In this document: positions 10,890 to 24,500 of the stretch, piece by piece
Layout: each line of letters starts with the position of its first letter
Numbering within the stretch: the first letter of the stretch is position 1
From: Plasmodium brasilianum
Taxonomy: Eukaryota > Apicomplexa > Aconoidasida > Haemosporida > Plasmodiidae
Assembly (NCBI RefSeq): GCF_023973825.1
Contig: NC_090114.1
Coordinates: 1,380,501-1,444,500 of the forward strand
Direction of reading: 5' to 3'
Length of the DNA: 64,000 nucleotides
The notes under the pieces: generated by a model
The model's database searches: none
Seen by the model: only the letters and a program-made list of their open reading frames with translations
Told to the model about the DNA's origin: nothing
Program-made: the position numbers and the translations under genes

Positions 10890-11873
10890 TCCTAAAATTT
10901 ATTATAATATTGTTAACTCCTTTCATGCAAAAAGTATTTAATATGGAATAAGAAGATATGTAATATCATTAAAAATAATATATATATAAGAAATGATCAT
11001 ACAGTTAATTTTTGTAATACTATATGCATATACATAACTATTTTGATATAAAATAAAAAAATATTTCTTTTTAATTCTTAGTGATTTTTAATATTTCATT
11101 TTTTTAATCTGTACTTTAAGTATTTGTTTTTGCTGTATATTTCGGTATAATATATATGTGTGTAAATAAGATTATTTATTTATGTAACGAATTTACGTTC
11201 CATGGAATACATATAAAAATATGTATTTAGTATATTTTTTTTAATTAAATAGGAAATTTCATGTTGTTAATCATAAATAGTGAGAATAATGTGTTTTTGT
11301 TTCTTTTGAGTTTATTTAGTCCAAAATGATTATTTCGTGACCCAATTAAAAAGAATGTATTTTTTTGTTTAAATTAATTTTAAATGTCTTTTTTATATTT
11401 TATAAAGCAAAAAGTATATATTTTATTTTTTTTTTTTTTGTAAAAATCAAATTTAGTTACTTTTTATTTTATATTATATTATGATCAAAGTATTATAATG
11501 CACATTTAGTACAAAAGCTTTTTTAATACATGTTTAAAAGTTTGAATGTTTTAAATACGAAAATATAAGTATGTAACTAAAAATGATTATTTCTTAGAAT
11601 GAATTATTTATAGTTCACTATTATTTTTGATTATTATAAGTTCTTTATGCATATAAGTTTTACATACACTTAATATTTTTCTCAAATAAAATGTTCTTTT
11701 AATTCGATTTTATAAAATTATATGAATATATATTTTAAAAAAGAAAGTAATAGAAATATTTTCTATATGTATTTTGTTTTTTAATTAATATTAAATATCA
11801 CAATGCGCTATTAAATTATTTAATTTTATATATAGAATATTTAAGAAATAATTATACTATGATTAAACACACA

Positions 11874-11909
<36 letters not shown>

Positions 11910-13716
11910 TACATTTAAAAATATTATAAATAAATATGATTGTTTATAAAAAAGACAATTACATTTTATATACCACATTTTTAACTAGAAATATTGTGGG
12001 TGTTTAAGATCCTTGTATATAACCATTTTCAATGGGAAAAAATATATATCATAGTAGAACATTTATTGTTTCTTTTTTATTTCTGTATATTTAACTTCCT
12101 ATCTTGTATTTATTTTTTCAATAAAGTTTGTAATGTAAACTATATATGAGATTAAATATGTATATATATATATATATATAATATGATAAAATTAAGGACA
12201 AACACTAAAAAAAAAAAAATTAAAAATTAAGTAGTGTCTTTATATTTATTAGAACTATGTATCATAAACATATCGCTCTTTTTGTATATTAATTTATGAC
12301 TACTATAAATTGATATGAATAATAAAAATGAATATCTAATCATTATAAAACCTTTGTATTTATCCTTTTCATGATAACAAGACAGTATATCAATAATGTG
12401 AAATAATTTCTCTAATACTATTTTTTGTTGTATTATTTTGAAAATGATATTAATTATGTTACGAAAAAACTTATATATATATTAATAACTAAAATTTAGA
12501 TATATTATAAAATTGAAGATTATACATAATTATATGGAGTTATTAAAATGAGTGAATATTTTAAAATAACAAATTCACAAATTGGAGTGGCACCTGAAAA
12601 TTTTATAAGATGAAAAACAGGAGCTTGCATTTAAGAAAATTTCATTTGTATTAGAATATACACATAGTAACTTATATATTGTATATAATAGATAAATTCC
12701 ATAAAAATCCTGAATAAAAGAATTTCCCCTTCGATTTATCTAATTATTTGAATATTACCATGTTACATGAAACTATATTTATGGGTATATCTGTCTTATT
12801 TTTACTTTATGCACAATGAACATAAAAGTAAAATATAAAAATATAAATACTAGTTGTTAATACCATAATTTAATTCAGTGAAAAATATATAATTATAATG
12901 TAATTTTATATATGTTCTTTATTTACAATATATCTATGTAATTACCTTCATGAATGTTATACATATATAAAGGTATTAAAAAAGAAAAAAAAAATTTAGA
13001 GATTGAAAAGAACATATTAAGAATTATTATCTAATGGAAATAAATATTTCCATTTAAAATCTAGGAACAGTATAATATCTGTATCTTATAGTCAAGTAAA
13101 AATATCCTGAATGAAATTCTAAATATAATAACTACCGCATGGAGACAACATTGTTGAAATTTCATTGTGTTGGATTATAGTTTAAATTATATATAAATTT
13201 AAGAGAATAAATAATAGTAAAAATTTGAAATACCAATTTTTATAGAGAAAAAATATAAATTTTTGATTTTTTGCATAGCCTTTTTATTTCAAATTTTTTT
13301 TTTTATACATTCTATACTAATATTATTGTTGTTTTTAATGCTTCTTATTTTTTTACTTGTTCCTTTTTTAATTCATATGTAATAAATATTACTACATACT
13401 AATTTATAGGGAATTCAAAGTTTGATTTTTTATCTTATATTATATATTTATTTTTTAAAATTGTTTTTTTTTTCATTCTAACAAGAATGTAATGTATACG
13501 GGTATGTTTCTGCTGCTAATTCTTAATTTGATCCTATATTTAAGTTAATCTTTTCTCTGAATAATTTTTATATCATTATTATTATAAATTTAATAAATAA
13601 TCATTCATTTTTTTATTTTTAGTTAATCATACATTTAAATAAATTTTCACTCGTATCTTTCTTGTAGCTGAGTATTAGGATTTCTATAGAAAATCATATA
13701 AACTGTAAATTTTGTA
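10890..13716. other. Intergenic DNA with TA microsatellites
   Basis: Low-complexity DNA with long alternating TA runs at about 11877-11906 and 12162-12181 and several T homopolymers. No gene is seen on either strand. The region lies between convergent loci: the plus-strand exported gene and the minus-strand PIR pseudogene. It therefore probably holds both 3' ends. Confidence 0.55.
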
Positions 13717-14868
13717 TCAAGGATCTACTTGAGGTTGATAACCTATATTATGTAAACTTCCTTTATTATTTCTATTTACTACTCCATAGATGTTTTGTAA
13801 GGATTCTATTGTTTCTTTTTTAATGTCAAGTTAATTTATTTGTATTTTTTGTAAATGAGTATGTAACCGAGATTTCATTGGTGTGAAATACATGAAAAAA
13901 GAAAAAAAAAATATATATACTTAGCAATATAATTGTTCTGTGAAGATATTTATTTGTGATGATGAACATATGCATTGTGGTAGAATATTTACACTAAGAA
14001 TATTTTTTATTAACCTTATAAACAAAAAATATAGTGAAAGATGCTAATAATATGGTAGCTGTTGTTAAACTGGCAACAAAAACATAGTATACTTGCATAG
14101 GTGATAAAATATGTGGTAAACCAGAACAAGGTATTAGGTCTCGCATTTTATTATCATATGCATCCTTAAAAATGATTAACTTTTCACAAAAAGGACTTTC
14201 ACTATTTCCTTGATATTTCTTATAATTTTTAACATGAATATTATAAATTTTTCTGACATTTTCACAGCTTCTATCACTAGAGTCATTCTCTTGACATTTA
14301 AATATTCTAAAATTATCATAATATTTATATAGTTCTTTAAGATTATCTAAAATTTCAGAATCATTTTTTTTTGAATTCTTGTAAGCATATATTACCCAAT
14401 TCTAGCGAAATTTTGTTGTACATATTAAACCAACTAAGATTCTTTCTATATTTTTCTTCTACATTTATCCGCAAATTAAAGTATTTACAACGTCTAAGAC
14501 TATCAGAAATATAATTCTGCTTTATTTCAATTAAATATCTACTATTCTTTTCACATGGTTCAATAAAATCATCACTGCTTAAATTCATATATTTTTTTGC
14601 AGGTTTTTCTGTAAGGTCTCCTCCCATATTATATTTTGTATCTTTGATAACTGTATCAAATTCATTTTTACAGGTAAATTATAATTCCCCATCGTTTTTC
14701 TAAAAATAAAAAAAAATGATAATAATATATAAATAAGCAAAATCATATCTATATTAATTAGATTTTTATATATTTCTATATGAATAAATTATTGAAATTA
14801 TATGATATATATAATTATTATAACATAAAGTTAAATACTACATTTTCTTCTGCACTTACTGATGATAT
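13717..14868 (-). pseudogene. pir: PIR (Plasmodium interspersed repeat) pseudogene
   Basis: PIR proteins are variant antigens with a tiny first exon, a Cys-containing second exon ending in a TM, and a basic cytoplasmic third exon. All three are visible. Exon 1 (14868-14842) would read x-SSVSAEEN but starts with ATA, not ATG. Exon 2 (14699-14015) contains a TAA at 14681-14679, then CRRCKY-like and SLELGN segments. It frameshifts in an A-rich run near 14370, then continues through FKCQEN and FCEKL to a TM ending FFVYK before GTTAAT. Exon 3 (about 13887-13717) begins FTPMKSRLHTHL, has an in-frame TAA after QIN, and closes with NIGYQPQVDP. No AG acceptor precedes it. Five independent-looking lesions make it clearly dead. 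It is upstream of, and on the same strand as, nothing that could form a unit with it. Confidence 0.9.
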
Positions 14869-17800
14869 TGTTTACAAGAGAAAATAATAACAAAACTTAA
14901 ATTGATAACATGTTAATATTTATATAAGTTAAATAATGATCATATTATGCTAATATATGATATATATATTTTTATTCATATATATAATTTAAAAATAAAC
15001 TCTTTAGAAATGTTTCCTTTTTTTTTTATTTTTGTTAATATAAGGTAGCATAGTTAGTACAGCATAAAATAAACGCGTTTAATTTAAAATATAATAATTT
15101 GAAAAGCATGGTCTCGTGTTTGTATCTAAAAAAAATTATACATAAATATACGCATACTTATTTGTTTATTAATATGTGGCTTATAAAATTGTACTAATAT
15201 GTTACTCAAAAAATTAAATTATATTCCGTTAATTTTCATGTAAATTGCCTATTATATTGGAATATATATTTAGGAATCCTTTTTGGTCATCTAACATACT
15301 ACAAATAGATTAACAATAACTATTCAAAGGACTTAAAATATTTTCTTTTATTTTATTATTATTTTTTTTAGAATTAAAATAATTCATTTCATATAAATTG
15401 AATTTCTATTTATAATAAGCAATAATAATATATATATTCGTCAAATAAATCAACATTATAATTATTACTGAAATTAGTATTTAAAAGAATAAAATATAAA
15501 TTTATCTAAAACGTAAATATAATGTATGACAATAAATGATCTTTGGTTAAATTATAAATCTTCAAAAAAAATACTTTTAATGACTAGTGAATTTTTCAAT
15601 TGATAAAATATGTTGAATAATTATAAAATAATCCATTAATTTTATAATATAATTATATAGGCATATTAAATTTTTAGCTGTATTTTATAACATTTAACAT
15701 ATCAAAGAATAAATATTTATAATAGAAATGTGAATATATATAATCAAATAATATATTATTATATTGTAAATTTATTATAATTATAAATTAATAGTAAAAT
15801 AAAAATAATTTAATAATTTTCCTATATCCTTTAATTATATATATTATTGAGATTATATATACTTGTAGTTTAATAAGAATATAGATTAATATATCAGCTG
15901 AAATTTATCATAATAATTTATATGACATGCATACTGTTAGAAAATATATTTATGATTTATATTTTACGTTCCATACTTAATAAAATAATTGTTTAAATCA
16001 TTATCAGAATTTTCTTAAATTTTGTTTATTTTACTTCTTTTTTTTATTTAACACTATTCTACGTTATATTATTTATATTACCTCATTTCTTATGATTCAA
16101 AAAACTCGAAAAATAATAATAAATTATTTCTCCTTTTTTTTTGTCAATTATATTTTTGCAAAATAACTTATGTTTATATATATTTAATATTATATTTAAA
16201 TCATAAAGTACATTTATATTTGAATTGCATTATTATATTAACCACTTATAAAAATAAATTTTAAAATAACTTAGAGGAATATTAAGAAAAAAAAAGAACA
16301 TTTTTATTATTAATATATCCATGCAATGATTTGTTCTTTCTTTACGAAAAATGTGGAAGATAACATAGTAACATAATTATTATAATTGTTAAGATAAATG
16401 TTTTATAAAGTTATTTTACTATGGTCATCCCTAAGTTCTTATTTATTACCTTATGTTTCTTAACACTAATAATGTAATTATTTTCGTATTTTATAAAATT
16501 TTTTTATTTATATTTTTAATACATCTTTTTTTAATTTTTCAAATCCGTTTCTTTTCGTAAAATAGACAATTTGTCAAAATGAAACAAATATTTCAATATA
16601 TATAGGTTTTAATATAATGGCTTTCATATTAACTCATAATTAAATTTATAGTTTTTTGTATGCTAATATTTTTTTGTAATCATTAGTATTTAATATATAT
16701 TTAATATACTGGAAAAAATTTTAAGAAATTAGAGGTAAATTAAAAAATGTATTGGTATTGAATGAATATAATATAAAAGAGAACACAGATATATATTGGT
16801 TTTGTAATTCATACTTTATACTAATTAAATATGTATGTATTGTTTATCTGATTTGATAATGAGTAAAAATATTTATTTAAAAGCTTCTTATACATGTTAA
16901 GCTAATACATTATAAAAGAATATTCTTTTTATTACTTGTAATATAAAGTGATAGTACCTAAATTCTATTGATTTTATTGATATTCCAAGAAACACGGGTA
17001 GTATTGATATTAATAATTAAAGGTAGTTATTTTCTAAATAAATATTATTAATATATAATAATATATTTGTTTTATGTATTATAAGAATATTATATTAGGA
17101 AGCATACATATATATAATTTCATTATCATCTCGCGATAATTCTGATAAATGAGAAAAAAAGAATTTTAGTGATTTTAATTATTAATATTACTACTACAAT
17201 AATTATATTATCAAAAATATAAAAAAAATAGTGCTATTGTATTTGTATAATAGAATGAATTAAATAAAAACTTGTAATCTACGTATGTTTATGGTATAAA
17301 GTAACAGGAAAAAATTAATACATATCAAAATGGATTTTATATTTTCGTATAAGCAGTTTAATATAATTTTATAAATACCAATATATATATAGATATAATA
17401 AAAAAATAATGAAAAAAAACTATAACTCAAAATAATCTTATTAACTAAGATGAAGAATTAAAAAGGTTATTCTATAATTACAAAAAAGTAAAGAAAAAAA
17501 AAAAGAAGATGAAAGTCAAAATTTATAAACTTTCTTTAAAACGTAAAAATATAGTTACTGAAAATTTTATATTAATATAATATCATATGAATGAAATTAT
17601 ATGTTAAGTTGAAAGAAAAAAATTAGAAGATATATTATATTTTTTATAATTTCTATAAAATAAATATATTTTCTTTCATTTCCTTGTGGTTTTAAGAAAA
17701 CGTTGAATCTTATCAATTTAATACTGTTTAATTTATGAACTTATTCAATTTTAACTTTTATTTCTTTGATTTCATAAAATTATTATTAAATTTTAATATT

Positions 17801-18942
17801 AAAATTAAAGAATATGGGAAAAACTTCGAGAAATTTTTTTTATTTATTTGTATATATCTTTTTGGAAAATGTTAAATGGACGTTAAGATATAATATTATA
17901 TATTCATTATATTTTCATTATCATCACTTTTTAACTATTTTAATAATATGACTGATTTATTAAATATATCTTAATAATATTTATATAAACGAAAATTAAA
18001 ATACTTTAATGTTATCAATGTATATGTGTACAAGTTTGACATATAATACCTTATAATTTATGGAGAAAATTAAATTCTTTATTATGAAATAGAGTTTTTA
18101 AATATGATTTTTCCACTTTAAGAAAAGTTAAATAAATAATAAGAAAGGAAATGATATATATAAACGTTGAGTGTTATATATATATAATAACTGAACACCA
18201 TTATTCTGAGAATATCCATTAACTCACAATAGACTAATAGTGTTTTGTTATGTATATGGTATGTTTTCTTTCTAGTATATTTAATAATATAAATTATGTA
18301 TGTAATTTGATTATGTTTTCATATGTTTTAAGGTGTTTTTGTTTTTATATCAAATTTGTTTTATTAATTAAAGCTCGAAGCGGTCACATAAAAAAATATA
18401 TGATGGAAAAAAATATGCACCTTTTGAAATGTGAAAAAACTGTATATTAAGCAGGAATTGAATAAAATATAATCATATAAATTTATGTAAAAATAGCATA
18501 TTAATACAAAAGCCATATTTCAAAATTATTTTTTTTTGCTATTATTTATTTTTCAAAATCTTAATTTTTACTTGCACCTTTAATATTTTTGGAAAATATT
18601 AATATTAACTTATATATATATATTTATTAACATTTTGGTAATTATATTGAATTAAGTATTAATATAACTTTGCAATAGATATTATTACATAAATAAAAAT
18701 AAGTATATATAATCTGAACATATATAAAATACCTGTGTTAAAAAAATTATATTTCACATATGTTTTTCTCTTCTATCGTACCCATTTGTTTAAGTACTTT
18801 TTTTCATTGACCCTTTAGGATTTCACGTAATTTATTATATGTATTTCATAGGCGTCATCTGATATTATATAAATATTGTTCTAATATATTCTGGATGTAT
18901 ATTATGAATTTATAATATGTATTTATCTACAATTCAATAGGA
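14869..18942. other. Intergenic AT-rich DNA
   Basis: About 4 kb with no supported gene. A 66-codon plus-strand ORF at 18250-18450 is hydrophobic at its start but has no splice context or family motif and is not called. The left part should include the promoter side of the PIR pseudogene and the right part the 3' UTR of the STP1 gene. Confidence 0.55.
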
Positions 18943-21500
18943 TTATTCTTCAATATTTTCATTATATATGGAATTTTCCAGTGTATCATCTTCTCTTACC
19001 CAGTCTTCTATTTCTTGTCTAAAGCTTTTCTCCCCTATATGAGCAGGATTTTGCCTATTTTCTCTATTTTCTAAAGTAACATCATTAACGTCAGTTATTT
19101 TTTTTGTAACATCTGATTTTATCTCTGAATTTGCTCCTGTTTTCCAGTCATTTATGGAACGATCCAAATGTAATTCCTCATTTTCTATTAGATTTTCTTT
19201 TTGACAATCTTCTAATACCATCATAAATACTAGTATGCACAGTTTAGCAATTAATTTTTTTTTTAGATAATTATATAATTCTTCATAACTTTCCTTCTGT
19301 AATTCTTCTGTATTTAGTAGTAAAGTATTATTTTTAATTTCTTCATTTACATGCTCATCTATCGTATTGAGCAATTCTTGTGTAATTTCTTCGTGCCATT
19401 CCTGTTCCAAGTATTGTTCTATAATCATATGCTTTTTTGATATCCATTCTCTCCATAAATCCTTTTCTCCGTCTGAAAATGAATCTTTTTGAATTTTATT
19501 TGAAAAATTCACTTTTAATTCTTCACTATTTTTTATGAAAGCCTTTTCTTTTTTCCATTCATTTTTCAAATAATTAAACCAATCAGTTTTTTTCAATTTT
19601 TCAGAAATATTACTATGTTCTCTTATCCATTTATTCCATAGCATTTTGTGTTTTTCATTGTCATTAATACATTTAGTATTTTCCATTATAAATCCTTCAT
19701 TAGTCAAATTAGGATATGTTCTATATTCCTCTTCTGCAAACATTTCTAGGCATAACTCTAAAAACTCTCCTTTTTTGTGTTCCCATTCTTCATTTCTGAA
19801 TTCTTCGAGTACTTCCATATGTACTTCTATAATGGTTTTAAATCTATCATTTTTTTGCTTTGACGACTTTATATTTTTTATCATATTATGTTCATGTATT
19901 TTTAATTTTTTTATGATTTGTTCCGCATCACATATTGGATATTCTGGATGATCGTAAGTTAAATATTTACTTTTTTTGTCATAAAGTGAAGGTATCAGTA
20001 TTCTTAGAAATTTTATTTGTCTTCTTTTTATCTTTTTTTTTTTTTTTAACCTTCCTATTAAAGCATACTACAGCATAAAAAAAACATTTACGTAAATTAC
20101 ATTATTACGTTATGAAAAGTTTATAATATTAGTTAATACTATAAATTTATTATACTTTGATGAAAATGGTAAATATAATGATAACTAGAATGCTTGTTAG
20201 TATTAATGATATGCTGTTGTTATGTGGATTTTTTGCTGGACCTGTAATATTTTTTTAAAAATATATATTATATATTGTAGTTATTTCAGAAATAGTATAA
20301 CTATTGTTAATGATACCTAGTATTTTAGAGGGCGTAGGTAAAACAGAAGGAAGAGAATCATTCCTTGACACTCCAGGTGACCGAACAATGTCAGCATCAA
20401 TGTGTGTTTCTGAGGCTTGAGAATCTGGAACAGGTGGTTTATAAAATGTTGGTGCTTCTGGAGGTGGAGCTTCAAAATGTGTAGAATGTTGTGATGATTT
20501 AACTTGCATATCCCCTGTAGAACTAGTTTCACTTCCCGTATTTGGAGTTTCAGATGTTGATGTTTGAACGTTTGAAGGAAATTCTTGTGGAGGTGTGGAC
20601 TGAAGTTCCTGTTGAGTTTCTTGTGTATCTTGAGATATTTTTTTATCTCCGTCTTTTTCTGGTGAAGCTTTTCCTGTATATGGAGTTTTAGGTGTTTCTT
20701 GACCTTGACTTGGTAAAGTTACTTTTTTTTCATATAAAGGTTGAGGAGGTGAAAATGTACGCAAGGATGAACATTCAGTTAGAGTTTTAAAAGTTTCTTT
20801 ATTCCTTAAGTCGCATGTAAATTCTGAAATTTCTTTTTTTTTTTTTTTTTTGTTTTTTGTTCCGTAGCATGTTCTAAAAAGGCTTTCCTTTTCTTCAAAA
20901 TGCTTCTTCATCTGTCCAATCCACTCATTATATGCGTTACACTTAATTATGTATGTATCATGATTTTTTTGGTTTGTACTTAACGCTTTTATTTCAACAA
21001 GATCTCTCTTTTTCTTTTCACAAAAATCTATTTCTTCATATTTTAATTCTAAAATTTTTCTATCATCTTCCTCTAAAATTAAAGGGCATCCTCCATGTTT
21101 AACTAGATTTTTATAGTAATTATTTAACTTATAGTTTAGTGTTCCTTTCCATGTTCTTTTAAGATCTTTATAAAGTTGTGGTGGATTTTTGTTCTTAATT
21201 AGATAATCAGCCAAATAGAAGCATCCATTCCTAAATGTATCTTTATCTTTCTCATTAATTAAGGAACTAGTTTTTTGTTTTATTTCATTTTCAATATTTT
21301 TAAACTCTGAGAGTCGAGAGATCATGAATGTCTGTGTACCATAGGAATTATAATTCTGTATTCAAAAGAATTATAATTATTTATTTATGCATTAGTTTTT
21401 GAGTTAATTTTATCATAGCTTTTTTATCATAAATAAATTATGCATAAATTTATGAGTATTAAAAAACATTAATACTTACCTCGGAAAAACAATTATCCAT
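18943..21500 (-). CDS. stp1: STP1 protein, with one in-frame stop
   Basis: STP1 proteins are SURFIN-related subtelomeric antigens. Exon 1 (21500-21480) encodes MDNCFSE before GTAAGT. Exon 2 (21355-20156) joins in phase 0 and starts NYNSYGTQTFMISRL. It has a Cys-containing N-terminal part (about 150 codons), a long Pro/Ser/Thr-rich stalk, then GPAKNPHNNS and one TM (SLILTSILVIIIFTIFIK). An 88-nt intron (20155-20068) follows. Exon 3 (20067-18943, 374 residues) has a poly-Lys start and FLRILIPS. The tryptophan-rich STP1 domain follows (EVHMEVLEEFRNEEW, LWNKWI, WKKEKAF, WREWISKK, DWVREDD). A TAA at 20257-20255 interrupts exon 2 just before the TM. It is removed if a possible 75-nt intron (20316-20242) is spliced. 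Otherwise the protein loses its anchor and the gene is a pseudogene. The family call is firm; its functional state is uncertain. Confidence 0.88.
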
Positions 21501-24500
21501 GGTATATTAACAAGAATACTCTAGATCGTTGTATATAGCATTCTAAAAGAAAAATACTAATTTAGTTATATTTATTTACCAATAGAGAAATTTTAAATCA
21601 ATTTATTTTAATATAAATAAATTATAAAATTTCATTTACATAAGAATTTATATATGAACTATAAATTAATCGAATACATTAATATTTATTTTTTACGTTC
21701 CTTATCTTTTTTTTCTCTAAATAAATATATTACAATTGGTGATATATCCTAACTATATTTTAATATTAATTCACAGTTATGCATATGTTATTATGTAAAA
21801 ATAATATATTCTTTATAAAGAAAAAGCCAAAATATATACCATAGAACAATACATATAAGTTATATCAACATGTAATATAATAGTTAATTTGTAAAATGTT
21901 TTTTAAAATATGTGTAGCCGTTTTTTCTTTTTTGTTAATACAACACATATATATATATAGATATTATTTTCTATATTTATGTAGAATAAATTTTTTGGTT
22001 CTTACGTTTTTCTTAGAATAAATGATCTATAAAACAAATCGTTATTAAAACTGATAGTATGTTTCTATTTTTTATTTTTTTTTATTTATTACAGATATGA
22101 ACCATTATAGTGTTATTTTTTTGTTAAAACTTTTTATTAATTACTACATTGTATGGACGAATGAGAACTAATAATATATAAATTATTCAGAATTGTTGCT
22201 GTACTTGTGGAATATTCTTATTATTGAAATACGCTGTTGGCACTTAATATTATATTTACATTTATTACCTAGAAATTCCTTATTTACAGCATATACTATT
22301 TCATTAAATATTCTTAATATAATATATTTTATTATACATCTATTTTTTATTATATGTGACTATTAGTACTTTTATATATGTTTTGTTTTATTTGGAGAAA
22401 CGTTTAATTAATTAAAAGTATTTTTAGTTGTATTTATTAAAGAAAAAATGTTTGGATATTTATTCAAAATATGAAAAAATATTAAGATATAATTTTAACA
22501 AGCTTATTCATAGAAAATAGTTGAAAAAAATATAAGATAAATTATAACTGCGAAATTAAGTAAATTACATAATTATTAAAGTAAAATGAATCATGCATTA
22601 AAATAGACAACAAAAAATATTGAATATTTTTAATTATTTTTTTGTAATATTTAATAAATATAATCTAACAAGTAGATTAAATATACATTATATATATTTT
22701 GTGTTGTTTCTGTATTTAATTATAAGGAAATATGTTTTTAATACTAATATATATTTAATTGATAATCAAAATAAAAAAGATCATTAATTATTTATAATGA
22801 CTTTAAGATGTGAACTACTAAATGAAAACGCAGAACAATTTAATCTTGTAATCAAAGATATAGGTTATTATATTATAATATACGTATATCTTAACTTATT
22901 TTAATGTTTCTTCTGAAACAAGTACATATGAGATAGAAAATGGCCAAAAACTTAAAAAATCTTATACAAATAATAAATTTTTTCAACTAATTACTTATAT
23001 AAAATTGAGTTATTACATTTATTTTTGATAAATCATTTATATTTAATAATTATATTTTAATTTTTTTTTTCTTATGCTTTAATTTATTTATATAAAATTG
23101 TTTTTGTTTTTGTTGTTCTTCAAATTTTATTTTAATCTTTTATATATTATTCCATTTAATTTTTTTAAAAATGTTACTTAATAAAAATATATAGTGGATT
23201 ATAAATAAAATTAATTTATCGTGTTTTAAAATATACTTTACTTATATTCATGTACTTGAATATATTATATAAGTAAAATTAACATATATAATGAAGATAT
23301 TACTGAGGCTTAATATGCGTTTGAAAAAAGCAAAATATTTTTTTCGGAAATATTGGAAAGAATTTGGAAAAACCTATGTAAATTTATATATAAAATATTT
23401 ATGAAAAAAATATTTTTTTTTTTTTTTTAGATTATATTAAAATATATTTTTTTTCTTTGTGAATGTATTTTTTATTATAATTTTTAATATATAATCAATA
23501 TTTTTGTGTAAAACTTTAATTTATATATTATTTTTCTTTTTACTCAAATGTAATACAAAATTAATAACAATTCATATAAATTATTGAAGTTTCCTTCGTA
23601 ATATTATGAAAATAGTATTTACCTTTTTATTTAAAAGATAGGATTTAATATAAATATAGATATATATTTATTTAAAATATTATCATATTATAAATCTATA
23701 GAAATGTTATAAGCATAAAAAGTATTACATAATAAAATAGAAAAAATATGTAAGTATAAATGTACATAAAAGAATGTTGTTGTTTAAAAAAAAATTTATA
23801 AATATTTTTTATTGAATATGTACAAAAACACCATGTAAAAATTGTGATATATATTATTATAAAATGTCACATACGTATTTAAATTTATTTTTCATGTTAT
23901 TCAAACTAGAGTTCATAACTATTAACATAATAATATAGTGTAAACATTCTTAAAAATAATACATAGAACAAATAAAATAAAAAAGAATTATTTTGATTAC
24001 AACTATGTCTTAATTTTAATAATATTCTATTATATATACCAACAAATATATAGTCGTATCATATTATAAAAAGAACTTATTTTCATAGTTATTTTCACTA
24101 ATAAAGCAATAAATTATATTTATCCAAATTATTTTAATATATAATATAGTTCTTAAGTAATAATTAATGTTATACAACACTATTTGTTTTTATATTATCT
24201 TTATATGTACAGTTTATTTAATGTCAAACTCGATTGATTTATAGTAGCTGTTTCAAATTTTAAGCTAAATTATCACATATTTTGACAATTTATTTATATT
24301 AGCATAAATTTAATTATTTATTTATTAATTCTTAGTTAATATAGACAATATTATTATTAGCAGTGTTTAGTGGATTTAATGAAATTCTATTTTTGTACTA
24401 TAACTAGTGACAGAGTTGAGCATTTAAAAATCTATTGAATTGCTCTTATATATATTATATAAATCCATTTCATATAATATCTTCTACATTAACTATGCTT

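Noticed and set aside
11877..11906. TA microsatellite as possible origin or functional element
   Set aside because: Such tracts occur throughout this genome type and nothing specific marks this one.
18250..18450. 66-aa plus-strand ORF
   Set aside because: Hydrophobic start but no intron, motif or similarity; typical of chance ORFs in AT-rich DNA.
19646..19951. 101-aa plus-strand ORF
   Set aside because: Lies antisense within the STP1 exon 3; a shadow.
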